Source of the DNA: Rodentolepis nana
Taxonomy: Eukaryota > Platyhelminthes > Cestoda > Cyclophyllidea > Hymenolepididae
NCBI GenBank assembly: GCA_900617975.1
Contig: UZAE01000196.1
Span: 1-30,981, forward strand
Length of the DNA stretch: 30,981 bases
Direction of reading: 5' to 3'
Shown here piece by piece: positions 10,371 through 21,107 of this stretch (position 1 is its first letter; each line of letters starts with the position of its first letter). Below the pieces are notes generated by a model that saw only the letters and a list, made by a program, of their open reading frames with translations, was not told the origin of the DNA and made no database searches. A program made the position numbers and the translations under genes.

Positions 10371-13300
10371 ATGGAGCATATTTGCCACAACAGAAACGGT
10401 ATGTATATGCCCGTTTCTGGTCGCCAACAAGTTAATTCAGATTTACCAAAATTAGCCCATGTTTCGCCCCTGAAGTCTACACCAGCAGACCTTTGCCCAC
10501 TGCCGTATTTGCAGCCAGAACTATCATGTCGTCCAACAAATTACTACAGTTCAGCCAAAGTTTGTCCATCTCTTCCTCTAAGCACTTCTCAAGTTGAGGC
10601 CAGTTCTCCTGACACTCAACTTAGTGAAATGTGTGGTATTCGCGTGCCTTCGGTATTTTCAGCGGCTAGAAATGCCCTTTATACACGTTATACTCCGAAG
10701 AACTGGTTCGAAAGTTACAATCGCCTTTTACAAGCAAACGATCTTGCACAAAAGAACTCCGAATGCTTCGTTTATGATTCTAAACGACTGGATGAAGAAC
10801 TAGCTGACCTGGTTAAAGGAAATCAGGAGGACTCAACAAGGAAATTGGGCGACAGAATCTGTGATATAGCCTTTTGGCAAAGTGAGCTGGATTTGGAGAT
10901 CGGGAAAATAAAACAGGAAATTGATGATCTGGGCAGAGCTAGAAGAATCGTTGAGAAATTTCTGGCTGAAACGGAGAATTATCTGCACATAACTCAAGAG
11001 TGCCTTTATGTTCGAGAGAAGAGACAGGGAACAGATCTAGTACATGATGACGTTGAAGTGAAACTCCTTAGGGTAAATTCACAGATAATCTTTTAATTGG
11101 AGGCAGCTTAACCAAAATAAGACTACTAAGCAAAAATAAACTACTAAGAGAAATTTAAGTATATATTTAAATAATTTAATCAAAGTTGTTCAAAACCATG
11201 CTTTTCTTAGGCATTTCAGTTTACCTATAATTTCTGAATAACTTATTTTTTAGTTAAAAGATAGTTAATTTTTCCTATTTATTGAGGTATGTATGTTTTC
11301 AAATATGTGCAATTTCTAACATAATGGCTTTAAGTTGTATTATGGTGAGTAAAAGCTAGCTCACTGGTCATCGTGGCTTCGTGAGACCTTACCATGAAAT
11401 ACAGAAATTTTCTAAGGGAAGAGAAGAAAAATGGCAAGGTAATCAGGCAAAATCTCAAACAGGAGACTATGGATATCGGTGTGATATCGATGAAAGCAAA
11501 TGAGCCCATTGACCAAATGGGAATAGGGATGGATCATGGTTATCGCGATAATCCAAAGTGAAACTCGTCTCCTAGGTATAATATAGCATACGTGAAATAT
11601 CCCAATTCTTAATAAGTAAAAGTTGCATCAAGTATAGATTATCAGCCCAAATCTTAAAAACTTTTATCATGGGTAATTTAGCATTTTGAAGTAAAGCTGA
11701 TCGCTCCATCTGAGGAAGTGATCCGACCATTGTTTGATCCGCATTATTCTCATACCTATTAAAATTCGAATAGCTAAATACCTTAATATGTTTACCCAGT
11801 TCCTTTTGGGGGTACGGATTAAAGAATTTGTTGATGAGGATTTTACATTAGTAAGTTGCAGAAAATGTTCGGATATGATGTATTATTTTTCGTAGAACGC
11901 AGAATTCTCTAAAGTAAATACGAAAGTTGATAGTTATCATGAAAATTAGTTTTGACTAAGATGAAAATTCTGTATTTTTATATGCAACCAATAATTCTCA
12001 TTAAGTGTTTGCATTTTATGATCAAATGACTTTAATTCTTTCCATGATTTATTTCGTATCTTTCAGGAAATTGATATTGTTAGGAAAGTGCAAAACGACC
12101 TTAAAATAGTAATCAATGACGCTAGGACTCAGGAAGAGTAAGTTGGTAACACGCCTATTCCCTAAAATTGCCATGATTCATTTAAATTTTAATATTTACC
12201 TTCATCAAACTTCAAGATTGAATAGAGCAGCTTTGCATGAGCTAGAATACGACAAAGCTAATAAATTCATGGCCCTTCAAATTGATGAAGGTGCTCATTC
12301 AATGCACAATGGTTCTGCTTTTGTCCATCTATATGATGGGGTCGAATGCATTGACCAAACGTAAGTTCCAACGCTTTTAATGGTAGTTTACCAAAAATCA
12401 AGACTTAAAGTGAAATGGCAGAATTTTATATTAAATAACAAAATTCAATTCTCGTTAATTTGTGACTCAGATAGAAATTTTTATTAAGTAAAGCGCTATG
12501 GCTATCAATTTTCTAAAAGGTTGTAATCTAAAATGATACACATGAACATTTATTTATTAACGAATTATTCATATTCATTAATATCGCTTTATTTTATATT
12601 TAGCCAGTCCGTGCCGGAGACTTGGGAAAAATACGTCTCTGACATTATAAAGCGCAGTCAATCTGAGCGAACAGCAAGTCGAAAATTGCGTGAGCGCATT
12701 GTCAAGGAACTTGCCCATGCCAGCAAGACACTGAATGATTTGTGGGAAGTTGCGAATGCTGCGTTATCTCAACGTATTCGGGAGCTCACAGATGCTCGTA
12801 ATCAAATTCAAGCTTCACTTGGAAAAGTAAATCAAAACGGTGTTTTCATAATTAATTTATTCTGTTGATAGATGGCTAAATTAATAGATAATATGTTGTA
12901 GACCTTACAATCCATTATTGACACAGAAAAAGAAATAGATGAACTGAAGGCAGCTATAAAAGACAAAGAGGAATATTGGAAGACAGCGTCATCTCGATTA
13001 AATGCGCGATTAAAAAGACCAGGGATGGAGAACAGTCGTGATCCTGCCATGAATCAGTAAGCTACTAACATTTTAAACTATTTGTAACTCTTTCTAATGG
13101 CTATTGAATTAATTTATTTCCAACTTATATTTAAGACTCATCTGCGAAGTAAAACTGATTAAAGAATCCATTGAGGAATTGAAAACTCAGCTGAAAAAAT
13201 CCGAAGGAATATTGCAGGAGTTGCTGTATCTTCGCACTGCAAAAGAAGGTGAACTGGTGTGCAAACAAAATAGTCTCTTTATCGATAGGGAAAAGTGTCT

Positions 13301-13406
13301 TGCACTTCGAAGTCAGTGGCCAGGCGGACCAATGTCTGGCGCTGCAAATGCCATTCTATGCCCTAACCACCCGCTTTCAGCTTTTACTTTATGCGGCTGC
13401 AAATAA
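10371..13406 (+). CDS. Tektin-3/tektin-5-like protein, complete
   Basis: Tektins are coiled-coil filaments inside the doublet microtubules of cilia and flagella. Exons: 10371-11072, 12067-12137, 12217-12360, 12604-12826, 12902-13056 and 13136-13406 (TAA), with GT-AG introns and consistent phases. The product is about 521 residues (human TEKT3 490). An unconserved N-terminus of about 100 residues precedes the tektin core, which starts at ALYTRYTPKNWF (TEKT3 has ALYTRYTP..WY). Further matches are CLYVREKRQGTDLVHDDVE (human CLFHREKRQGIDLVHDEVE), LNRAALHELEYD, RSQSERTASRKLR and NSLFIDREKCLALR. The tektin signature nonapeptide, normally RPNVELCRD, reads RPGMENSRD. The ATG at 10371 is the only in-frame start giving the full N-terminus. 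Tektin-3/5 subgroup assignment rests on the YTP..W and ECL.REKRQG motifs. Confidence 0.92.
11073..12066 (+). other. Tektin intron 1 (994 nt)
   Basis: Donor AGG|GTAAAT and acceptor TATCTTTCAG|GAA, phase 0. The junction aligns with human TEKT3 at LLKEVEV (here LLR|EIDI). Nothing else is recognised inside. Confidence 0.7.
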
Positions 13407-13458
13407 GATGGAAGTAAATAAGAATCACTATTGGATGAAGTGGGTGTATTATTCTTTA

Positions 13459-13484
13459 AATAAATGAAAAACTCTAAAAATAAA
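13459..13484 (+). terminator. Poly(A) signals of the tektin gene
   Basis: Two AATAAA hexamers lie at 13459-13464 and 13479-13484, 53 and 73 nt after the tektin stop codon. This is normal spacing for a short 3' untranslated region. Confidence 0.6.
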
Positions 13485-14290
13485 TAATGAAACTATATTT
13501 ATGATACTTTGTGAGCCTGAAGAAAGAGCAGATAGCGACACACTAAATGAAAGCACAGACACCATTAATCTAAATGCACAGAAATCAAAATAATTGCATT
13601 GCGTGTAGTGCTTTTGCAAACAGCTAGCAGTTTCTTATTAACAATGTCCATCGAAAACTTTCAAAATCACTAATAAAAGAATCGTTATTAATCAAAAATA
13701 CATTTTCTGCATTTTTTTCATAAAACTGATGAACAAAATTCCTCACTTACTTTGAAATACAAAATCGGTGGGTTTCGGAATTGTGAAAAATTTTCTTCAG
13801 TGATAATAATTAGGTAATGAAAGGAAACATATAAAAAGTGAGTATCTAATGGATGTCCCGAGCCAGACAACGGTAACGTTAGTTTTGCTAATGGCGTTTT
13901 CAGACTGAAAGTAACATCATTAATTGGTCTATCTAAAAAATTAAATAATGTAAAAAACAGGATATAAAAACTATGCAGAAATTCCTGCTAACAAAGGAAA
14001 ACAATAAAAAATAATGCAACATTTCCACGTAAGTATCACGATATTCAGCGAATAATAAAGTCGGAAATAAATATTTAATTTTAAATGGGAAAAACATTTT
14101 GAAATTGAACGTAATACATGTTTGGGTTAATGAATTACATATTAAGACCGAAGTTTTACAATAAGTTATAAAATTAATACAATATTAATTATGTTCGTGG
14201 AAATATATTAAATAACAGCTTAAAAACATTAATAAGGAGTATTGAGACATGTTTGGGAAAAATAATTTCATTTTGTTTAAAGTAATTTAA
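13485..14290. other. Tektin-RPL7 intergenic region
   Basis: About 800 nt of AT-rich sequence with no long open frame or recognised element. The region just before the RPL7 start should hold its promoter; no TATA box was seen. Confidence 0.5.
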
Positions 14291-14295
14291 TTGCG

Positions 14296-14301
14296 CCTTT
14301 C
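14296..14301 (+). promoter_or_regulatory. Candidate 5' TOP start of RPL7 mRNA
   Basis: CCTTTC lies 35-40 nt before the RPL7 ATG. Ribosomal protein mRNAs in animals often start with C followed by a pyrimidine run (TOP), giving growth-dependent translation. The transcription start itself is not visible, so this is a candidate only. Confidence 0.3.
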
Positions 14302-14335
14302 GCGCACACTTTTACTCACACGAGTTTTGTCCGCT

Positions 14336-15251
14336 ATGGTGTAAGTTTATTCGATCCTTAGTTTTTTATGCTTTTGCAAGTTCCTATATGCTCATTTTCT
14401 GGTGATTATTTGTAGTGCCGAAAAACAATCTGAGAAACCGACTAAGGTTGACAAAACCGAGAAGGTTGAAAAGAAGCCTCGCAAGCCTGAAACTTTGAGA
14501 CGCAAGGATGCTATTCGTGCCCGAAAAATCAAAAGTGAGGAGAAGAAAAAAGTCATTAGACGCCTTAAATATCTTCGCCTTAAAAAGATCTGCACCAAAC
14601 GAGCCCAAAAGCATCTTTTGGTAAAATTGATATTGAAATAAACGCTTTTAGGAGTACAAACGTACCGCAAAACGTGAGATTGCCCTTGCACGCAACGCTG
14701 AAAAAGCCGGTAATTTCTACGTTCCAGAAGAACCTCGACTGGCTTTCGTTGTGCGCATCCGAGGTATAAATGGCATTGCCCCCAAACCAAGAAAAACCCT
14801 TCAGCTTATGCGTCTTCTTCAAATCAATAATGGTGTTTTTGTTAAACTTAATAAGGTATGTTTGTTTAAAGCGTCTTTAATATCTTAGGCTACGCTAAAC
14901 ATGTTGCGACTCATCGATCCATATATTGCATGGGGATACCCATCACTTAAAACTGTTCGTCGCCTTATTTACAAGCGTGGATTTTGCAAGGTTCGTGGCC
15001 AGCGTCTGCCTCTTACTAATGAACGCATTCGTCACAAGTTGGGCCGCTACGGTATTCTCTGTGTTGAAGATCTTGTTCACGAAATCTACACTGTTGGACC
15101 TAATTTTAAAGCTGCGTCCTCTTTCCTGTGGCGCTTCAAGCTAAATAATCCCACTGGTGGTTTTCGCAAAAAAGGCAGGCACTTTGTCGAGGGAGGCGAT
15201 TTCGGTAATCGTGAGAATTACATCAACAAGATGTTAAAGACAATGGTGTAA
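14336..15251 (+). CDS. RPL7: 60S ribosomal protein L7 (uL30), complete
   Basis: This is a large-subunit ribosomal protein. Exons: 14336-14340 (ATGGT only), 14416-14620, 14652-14855 and 14889-15251 (TAA), with introns of 75, 31 and 33 nt, all GT-AG. The product is 258 residues (human 248). Its order is a basic N-terminal extension ([23 protein letters not shown]), the L7 N-terminal helix region, and the L30 fold. Key matches are [20 protein letters not shown] (human [20 protein letters not shown]), [18 protein letters not shown] (human [18 protein letters not shown]), [11 protein letters not shown] and [16 protein letters not shown]. The start codon sits in a 5-nt coding part of exon 1, split from the rest by a phase-2 intron with a strong GTAAGT donor. 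Confidence 0.96.
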
Positions 15252-15256
15252 TTAAA
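15251..15256 (+). terminator. Possible ATTAAA poly(A) signal of RPL7
   Basis: ATTAAA overlaps the last base of the RPL7 stop codon. A 3' untranslated region this short is unusual but known for ribosomal protein mRNAs. No better hexamer is close downstream. Confidence 0.25.
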
Positions 15257-16163
15257 CATATTATGGAATATTTGTCTTTTCAGAAAAAAAGTGTGGATAT
15301 TTGTACTGGATTTATTTCTTTTAATCCGTTTTTCATTGGTTTTGAACAGTTGTTGGATTTCTATGCTAGTTCATTTAAATGCGCTTTCTGTGTTCGTGCT
15401 TTTGCGTCGTGATAGGTAATTAACGATATTTGTTTCCACCTTATGAACCTACTGTTGTTCGTTAGGGCCAACGCTAAGGTTTTATACTCTACATAAAGAA
15501 ATACATTTTTGATAATTTCAATCCAGCATAATTTATGAATAGGACAATGGTAAAGCTAAAAAGCGAATCGATTTTCAGATTAGCGTGATAGGTGGTCTGT
15601 TCTGGTGATCGTATAGTAATTACTAGGGATAATAGAAACGTCAATTGCCATTACCCAGACTCATTTGGGAATCTGTGCTAACTTAGTGCACCATCGCTTT
15701 CTAACCGTTGATATGTTTTCCTCGTCGCATTCGCATGACCTCTTATAATAGGGGTTCCTTTTGACTGTACTTCGTAACGCAATCTATGGATTGTTCTGTT
15801 CTGTCCCATCAATGAAATGAAACATCGTGTTAGATAAGAGGATATATTTGAACTGCCGTGTACGTGTGCCAGAATATTGCGAGTTCTAGTGTGTACTACT
15901 AATTTAAAATATGAAAGCGTATATGCGTCTACGAGATTTATCTGAAAATAATTCTCAAGACAGCTGGTGCGCGAATGTCAATACACACTGGTGGAGGACA
16001 AGCAGGCTTCACGTTTAAGACCTCCTAAGTCTTCTATATTCATATTTCAGGTAGATTCTACCAGCGTAGATACATAGTTCATACTTTTATCCAACTAAGA
16101 CGTACAAGTTTTAGTAACTTTGCTATTAAAATAACTGCCTCCACCCCATTAATGATATTTTGA
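15257..16163. other. RPL7 downstream region, nothing recognised
   Basis: About 900 nt between RPL7 and repeat copy 2, without an open frame of note. No transposase or RNA gene signature was recognised on either strand. Confidence 0.5.
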
Positions 16164-16471
16164 GGCTCGGAGTGTGCGATAGACTTACCTCCACTTGGTG
16201 CACCTGGACATCGTACACTCACACGTCAACGTCAAAACCGGCAGTTGACTTCTGACTTTAAAACACCATAACCCCAGTGTATGTCATATTCCACCACTTA
16301 CACAGTACTCACCTTACCTTTTCGCTGACCTTGTCTGTTTGCTTCTTACGTCTGTGAATCACTTTTCTGTTCTCCCTCTGTTTTTTCTCTCACTCTGATT
16401 TTCTTGCCCTCTGTGAAGCCCGAAGTCAGCTTAAGAGCTAATGGTAGCCATCAAAACGCCTGCCATTTGAA
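16164..16471 (+). repeat. Dispersed repeat family, copy 2 (full length, direct)
   Basis: It begins GGCTCGGAGTGTGCGATAGA, close to copy 3 (GGCTTGGGGTGTGCGATAGA). Both continue AGACTTACxTCCACxTGGTG and end AACGCCTGCCATTTGAAA. The interior is pyrimidine-rich (CTTACCTTTTCGC.., TCTGTGAATCA). No terminal inverted repeats or TG..CA ends are evident, and no protein is encoded. The AT tail seen in the other copies is degenerate here. Confidence 0.85.
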
Positions 16472-17530
16472 AGAAGCATTAAGGTTCTAGAGATTCTCAT
16501 AGGTAGAGTAGATTGAAAATACTGACAACAACGGACTCTAAACCTGATTGTGTAATACATTTGAGTAAATTTATGCAAGAACAAGAAGTCAGATGACGAG
16601 ATATTAGGGTTTCCTATCTATTATCTACTTCGCCTTGGCATTTCCAATGGCTTCAACAAATGTCTGAACTTAAAGAGTGCGAAAGAAGACTTTCGAAGAG
16701 TCTCATCACTCCAGACTAAAGTGATTGACAATAATCACTAGTTTATATCATAACATTACATTGGACTTCGTGAACATAGTATTTTAAAGTTCAGATGGAA
16801 CGGTGTTACTATTAATGACTAAAAGAGAGAAAACATAACGATTGCCAAACGAAAAAAGGTCGCGAATTTGACCAGTAAAGCTTAACTAAACAAAATAAAG
16901 GAATAGAAGATAAAACGCGGTAAACAAAACAGACATAAAGTAGATGTAGATACAAGCATTTCAGAATAGCTGGCCTTGAGGCGCAACCATTTTTAAATAA
17001 TTGACGGTAACTTCATATTATTAAAACTATTGTGCAATATCAAGTTTTCTATTTCATTTGCAAAAGCATAGGCTTAAAGAACTTTTTTGCTTTTATACGA
17101 ATTTAATAAGTTCAAGAGGTTTTCGTGTTAGTTGAATGGCAAAAATTATTTTCCTATAACTTTAACATCTCATTTGAAATAAAAAGCGCTAATGTTCGTG
17201 TGTTTGGTTTTACTTCTTTATAATCCGCGAAAATTTTGGCAATATATTTAATATTTTTAAAATCTAAACCAAGGAAAATTGTTTTGTGTTTTTCGAAATC
17301 TGTTGCCCAGCCACATCGCCTGCAATATTGTGTTACTGTCACAAGCCAAAAATAAACGTCATAAATGGAAGGAAATATGTTTGAATATCCAATCTAATTG
17401 GTAAATAGGTTTGTAATTTAGCTTACTACTTTAATATTCTGAATAGAATTATGCTAGAGCTGCATGTATTATTTGATATAGGCTTTTGACAATTTAGAAA
17501 GACGTACTAGAAATTCAGTTGGAAATAGAA
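16472..17530. other. 1.06-kb segment between inverted repeat copies
   Basis: It is flanked by copy 2 (direct) and copy 4 (inverted). It is AT-rich. One 62-codon open frame on the minus strand (17154-17342) contains CRRCGWA but matches no family I know. No transposase or reverse transcriptase motif is seen. Confidence 0.5.
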
Positions 17531-17785
17531 TGAATATTTATTTATATCAAATGGCTGGCGTTTTGATAGTTATCATTAGCCCTTTAGTTGACTTCAGGCT
17601 TCACAGATGGGAAGAAACATCAAAGTCACTAAAAAGGGGGAGAGAGTGGGGCAATAAAAGAGTGTTTCTAAAATGTAAAAGAGACAGACACAAAGGTAGA
17701 AAAAAGGTTAGGTGAATACTCTGAATGGGTCGAATATGACATACAGTGAGGTGATGGTAGTTTGAAGTCAGAAGTCACGTTTGAT
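17531..17785 (-). repeat. Dispersed repeat family, copy 4 (inverted, 5' truncated)
   Basis: Read on the minus strand, it matches the family from GTCTGACTTCAAACTACC-like sequence through CTATCAAAACGCC.GCCATTTGA. It ends in a tail ATATAAATAAATATTC, nearly identical to copy 3's AATAAATAAATATTC. Similarity stops at about 17785, so the element's 5' fifth is missing. A shared 3' tail with 5' truncation is typical of target-primed (LINE/SINE-type) insertion, although other origins are possible. Confidence 0.8.
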
Positions 17786-20700
17786 TTTCAGTTTATCCAT
17801 CGCCATCCAATCGACCATGTTATTAAATATTGTTATCTAAATTCGTCAATTGACAAGTGTCAAATATAATATTCTTTGATGTTGTCTATGAACAATTTGG
17901 GACTTTGAAAGTTAAATCGAATTTCATGGATGAAGTCCTATTTTCATTATGAGCTCAAATAGCAATGGTGCGCATGTTAATATATGAATATGTAATGTAG
18001 TTTGTAAATCACTCAAATTGGAAAAATATCTTGCAGTTTCTGGTGTTTCTAAACTCCATCACAGAAGGTCGAAACATGGTTGATTAAATATGATTAATCA
18101 ACCCAGAACTATTCTGCCTGATATACTTCATCCATCACAAAACAAAAGAGATAAAATTGTATTTATCTAAATATATTAATTAAAACTTTTGGTAATATAT
18201 ATAAGCGCTTCTTGCTATAAGAAAAAATAATCCTAGTCGTTTTTAGTAAGAACTAATGTATCAATTTTGAACTGAGAAAGTTTACCTCTTCGCTAACGCA
18301 TGATTGGTAAGTTGATTTATTTCCTTCCTTAATTTTACCTTGTAGCTTAATACAATGGACCGCAAAACACACACATATATCCTTAGTGTTAGATGGTCTG
18401 CTTCATCTATGTCTAATGCCTGGTTCGAGCGACTCAAACTGAACTATGGTTGAGCAAACTATGGGACGGCAAACCCTGATAAGTAGTGATGGAAGAGAGT
18501 TGTCAAGAGTAATCCGGCTAATTATTCTTGAAATCTAGATTTATAGAGTCGGTCATTTTGTAACTGCTCTAATGATAGACAGCCTACTTATTGGTGAGGA
18601 GGGAAGGAAACAGTTTAGTTATTCTCAGATTCTTTATAACTAGCAAGTGAAATTTTTTGCAGCCACAATGTCCAGAGTTTGAGCTTTGATTTTTATCCAT
18701 TGGCGTACTGCCTGTGTAAACGAGTGATAGACAAAATTAAATATCAAGTTATACGAAACTGACTTTTGGTAACAGCGCTTGCGAAATTGAATATGGAAAA
18801 AATACAATGTTTGTTCAAACAAAATGGTGCTTATTTTAACTGAGCCGAAATTTCTTAATTAGTTCAATTCAAAATAGAACCTTTACCAAGGAGTATCTAC
18901 AACTACTAAGAAGGACATTACAACTGGCCAAAATTAATGGCCGGAAACAGTTTTAAAACTTTATTCGTGTGAGACCGGTAACCAGGTTAGCTGTAAATTA
19001 TGACGTATTCTATCTCACAGAGTGAATTCCTTTTATGGAATACAAGTTTGAAAAAAGTATTACAGAATCGAATTAAATTGATACCGATCTATAATGGTCA
19101 TCATGAATTCAGACAATATATAGCTTGCAATTTCTATCCACAATTTAGAGAGAAAATCTTAATCACTTTCATTAAAAGGTCGAGAATAAACGAGACAAAA
19201 GCAAGTAACTACAAACTACAGATAGGATATTGGTGTTCAATTACATTCAATTCGACCGACTTGAATTAGATTCTCTTTGTCTGATTCAGTTCCAATGGAT
19301 CAATACAGATTGTCACTTATAAACGATCATAACCATTGTGGGACACATTATCGCTCTGTGCGTCATCGTATACCTGCATGTCTGCTCGCCAGGATTGGGA
19401 GGTGCGGCCGTGCAACTCTGTGTGCAGCGACCGTACAAACAGTGACCAATCATCAACCTCTGTTTAATCTAATCTCCCATCCTGATCATGAGTAGCTCCC
19501 TGCGTGTACACGACGCTATCAAGATACGTACTGAATAAACCTTAGCTAATTCCCGGGGCTTTCGAGTTGGAAGAAATTGCTACAGAGCTTTCTGAGAATA
19601 GTCAAGGTAATTGAGGTAGCTAATCCGCTACACCATATCCCCTATCTATCCTTTAATATGATTTGATAATAGCTAGCTATTTACTAATTGCCAATAATTC
19701 TTAATTTAATAAGCAAGCCAATATGGGTTAAGGTAAGGAGATCGAGTGGGAAGTAGACATTAAATTCATGTCATCAAAGTTTGCACTTTTGAATCAGGCT
19801 GTGGACACTTCATTTCTTCAATACGGTTCACTGCTTAACATTCCATTGCCTCAGTGCCAGACTTTTGCGAGTTGTGTTCAAAATTCCCCCAAATTTAACA
19901 AATGTTCTCCATAATGAAAAAGGTAAATTAATTTAGTGAGGTGAAGATCACCAGATTGGGTTCCGAGTTTATTACATAAACGTTAAAGCCATCAGGATGG
20001 ACTTAAGGGGCCATACTTTCCGCCAAGTGACTGATAGATAATGAGAAATTAAAACGAAACAAATATCCGTGGTTTGCAGGCAAAATTCAAACAGACAGTT
20101 ATTTCAACATTCTTTGAGGGACTTTTGGACTACGAATTGTCCGCTAAATACAAATGAAAATAAGTTCAGGGGGAGAGAGAGATAAACCACATCCGGTAAG
20201 CAAAACAAATTAAGTCGGAAGTACTTAGCAAAATTTGCAAACTAAATGTTTGATTTTATTTGTTCAAATGCGGGAGATATGAGGTGCGATTGTGTTGGCA
20301 TGATCTGACCACTAAATTTGACAAATATAGCCACAATATCAAAAGTTATTTATTGTTGTCTGCTATTTGAAAAGTTAGGTACTTAATGCCTATCTGTAGA
20401 CGACGTTGTATCAAAAGTTAGAGGATGGCATCTTGTAAAAGATTGTGATTAGTCAGTTTCTTGTCGAGAATTTATCCGCATATGGGTCATACATTTGTTA
20501 AACATAGAATGAGGTAGAACTATTAGTTATGAAGCCTAATCTAATGCAAATATGTAATGTTAACAAAATCCAAGTGGATTAGTACTAAACAAATTTGTGC
20601 TACGCAGTTACCCATCAATACTTTGAAAAAAATTAAAGTGAATTTGTAATTTGAGTTTCCTTAAGAAAAGTTTGCAAAAGATACTCAAATGTACATGATT

Positions 20701-20818
20701 GTGGATTACGATTTACATTTTACCTATAAAATCAGTGTACCTATTATTGTCCTGACCAATGACTTACTAAATGTATCATAGAGGAAGTTATTTAGAAAAG
20801 TGCAAGGAGATTTAGTTC
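17786..20818. other. Gene-poor region, part 1
   Basis: No gene is recognised. It contains a perfect 10-bp inverted repeat at 18078-18103. It also has an ATG-initiated 89-codon frame (19000-19269) and a more GC-rich patch around 19370-19500. None of the translations resembles a family I know. Confidence 0.45.
18078..18103. repeat. Perfect 10-bp inverted repeat, 6-nt loop
   Basis: GGTTGATTAA, then ATATGA, then TTAATCAACC; the arms are perfectly complementary. The left arm with flank (CATGGTTGATTAAA) recurs near 22119-22132. Confidence 0.7.
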
Positions 20819-21107
20819 ATGGAATGTGCTATTCACACCTCTTCTCAAATCAAAAGAACATGTGATGTTGACTTTCAATCAATTAACACCAATGTCGCCT
20901 ACGCTGGCGATGAAATCATGTCATATAAATGCCCTTTCGTTTGTAAAACTTAAATCGACGAACAAATTGCCGGTAGAGGTCCATTACAATTGGTCTTCTG
21001 GAGATACAGCGATTCCATCAATGCTACAAGAGATCTACATTTTTTCTGGAACATGTATCTTACAGCTGAGAGACCATCCCTTTACTCTCCTTGATGCTAA
21101 AAACTAA
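20819..21107 (+). other. Coding-like but unassigned stretch (possible pseudogene)
   Basis: Two plus-strand frames are open over the same 280 bases. One starts at ATG 20819, reads MECAIHTSSQIKRTCDVDFQ and continues to YKCPFVCKT and TAA at 20948. The same frame then stays open until 21105. The other frame is open 20826-21107. Two frames trading coding character around one stop would fit a decayed exon, but no family was recognised, so it is not called as a gene. Confidence 0.2.

Noticed and set aside
14384..14822. Minus-strand frames of 76-132 codons
   Set aside because: Antisense to RPL7 exons.
15350..15412. Short frame containing FKCAFCVRAFAS, like the first half of a C2H2 zinc finger
   Set aside because: Only about 20 codons, no His pair, no continuing exon found.
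17530..17715. 61-codon plus-strand frame
   Set aside because: Lies inside inverted repeat copy 4; the equivalent frame is not kept in other copies.
18380..18440. B-box-like GGTTCGA with an A-box-like motif upstream
   Set aside because: The T-arm and acceptor stem do not pair, so it is not a tRNA.
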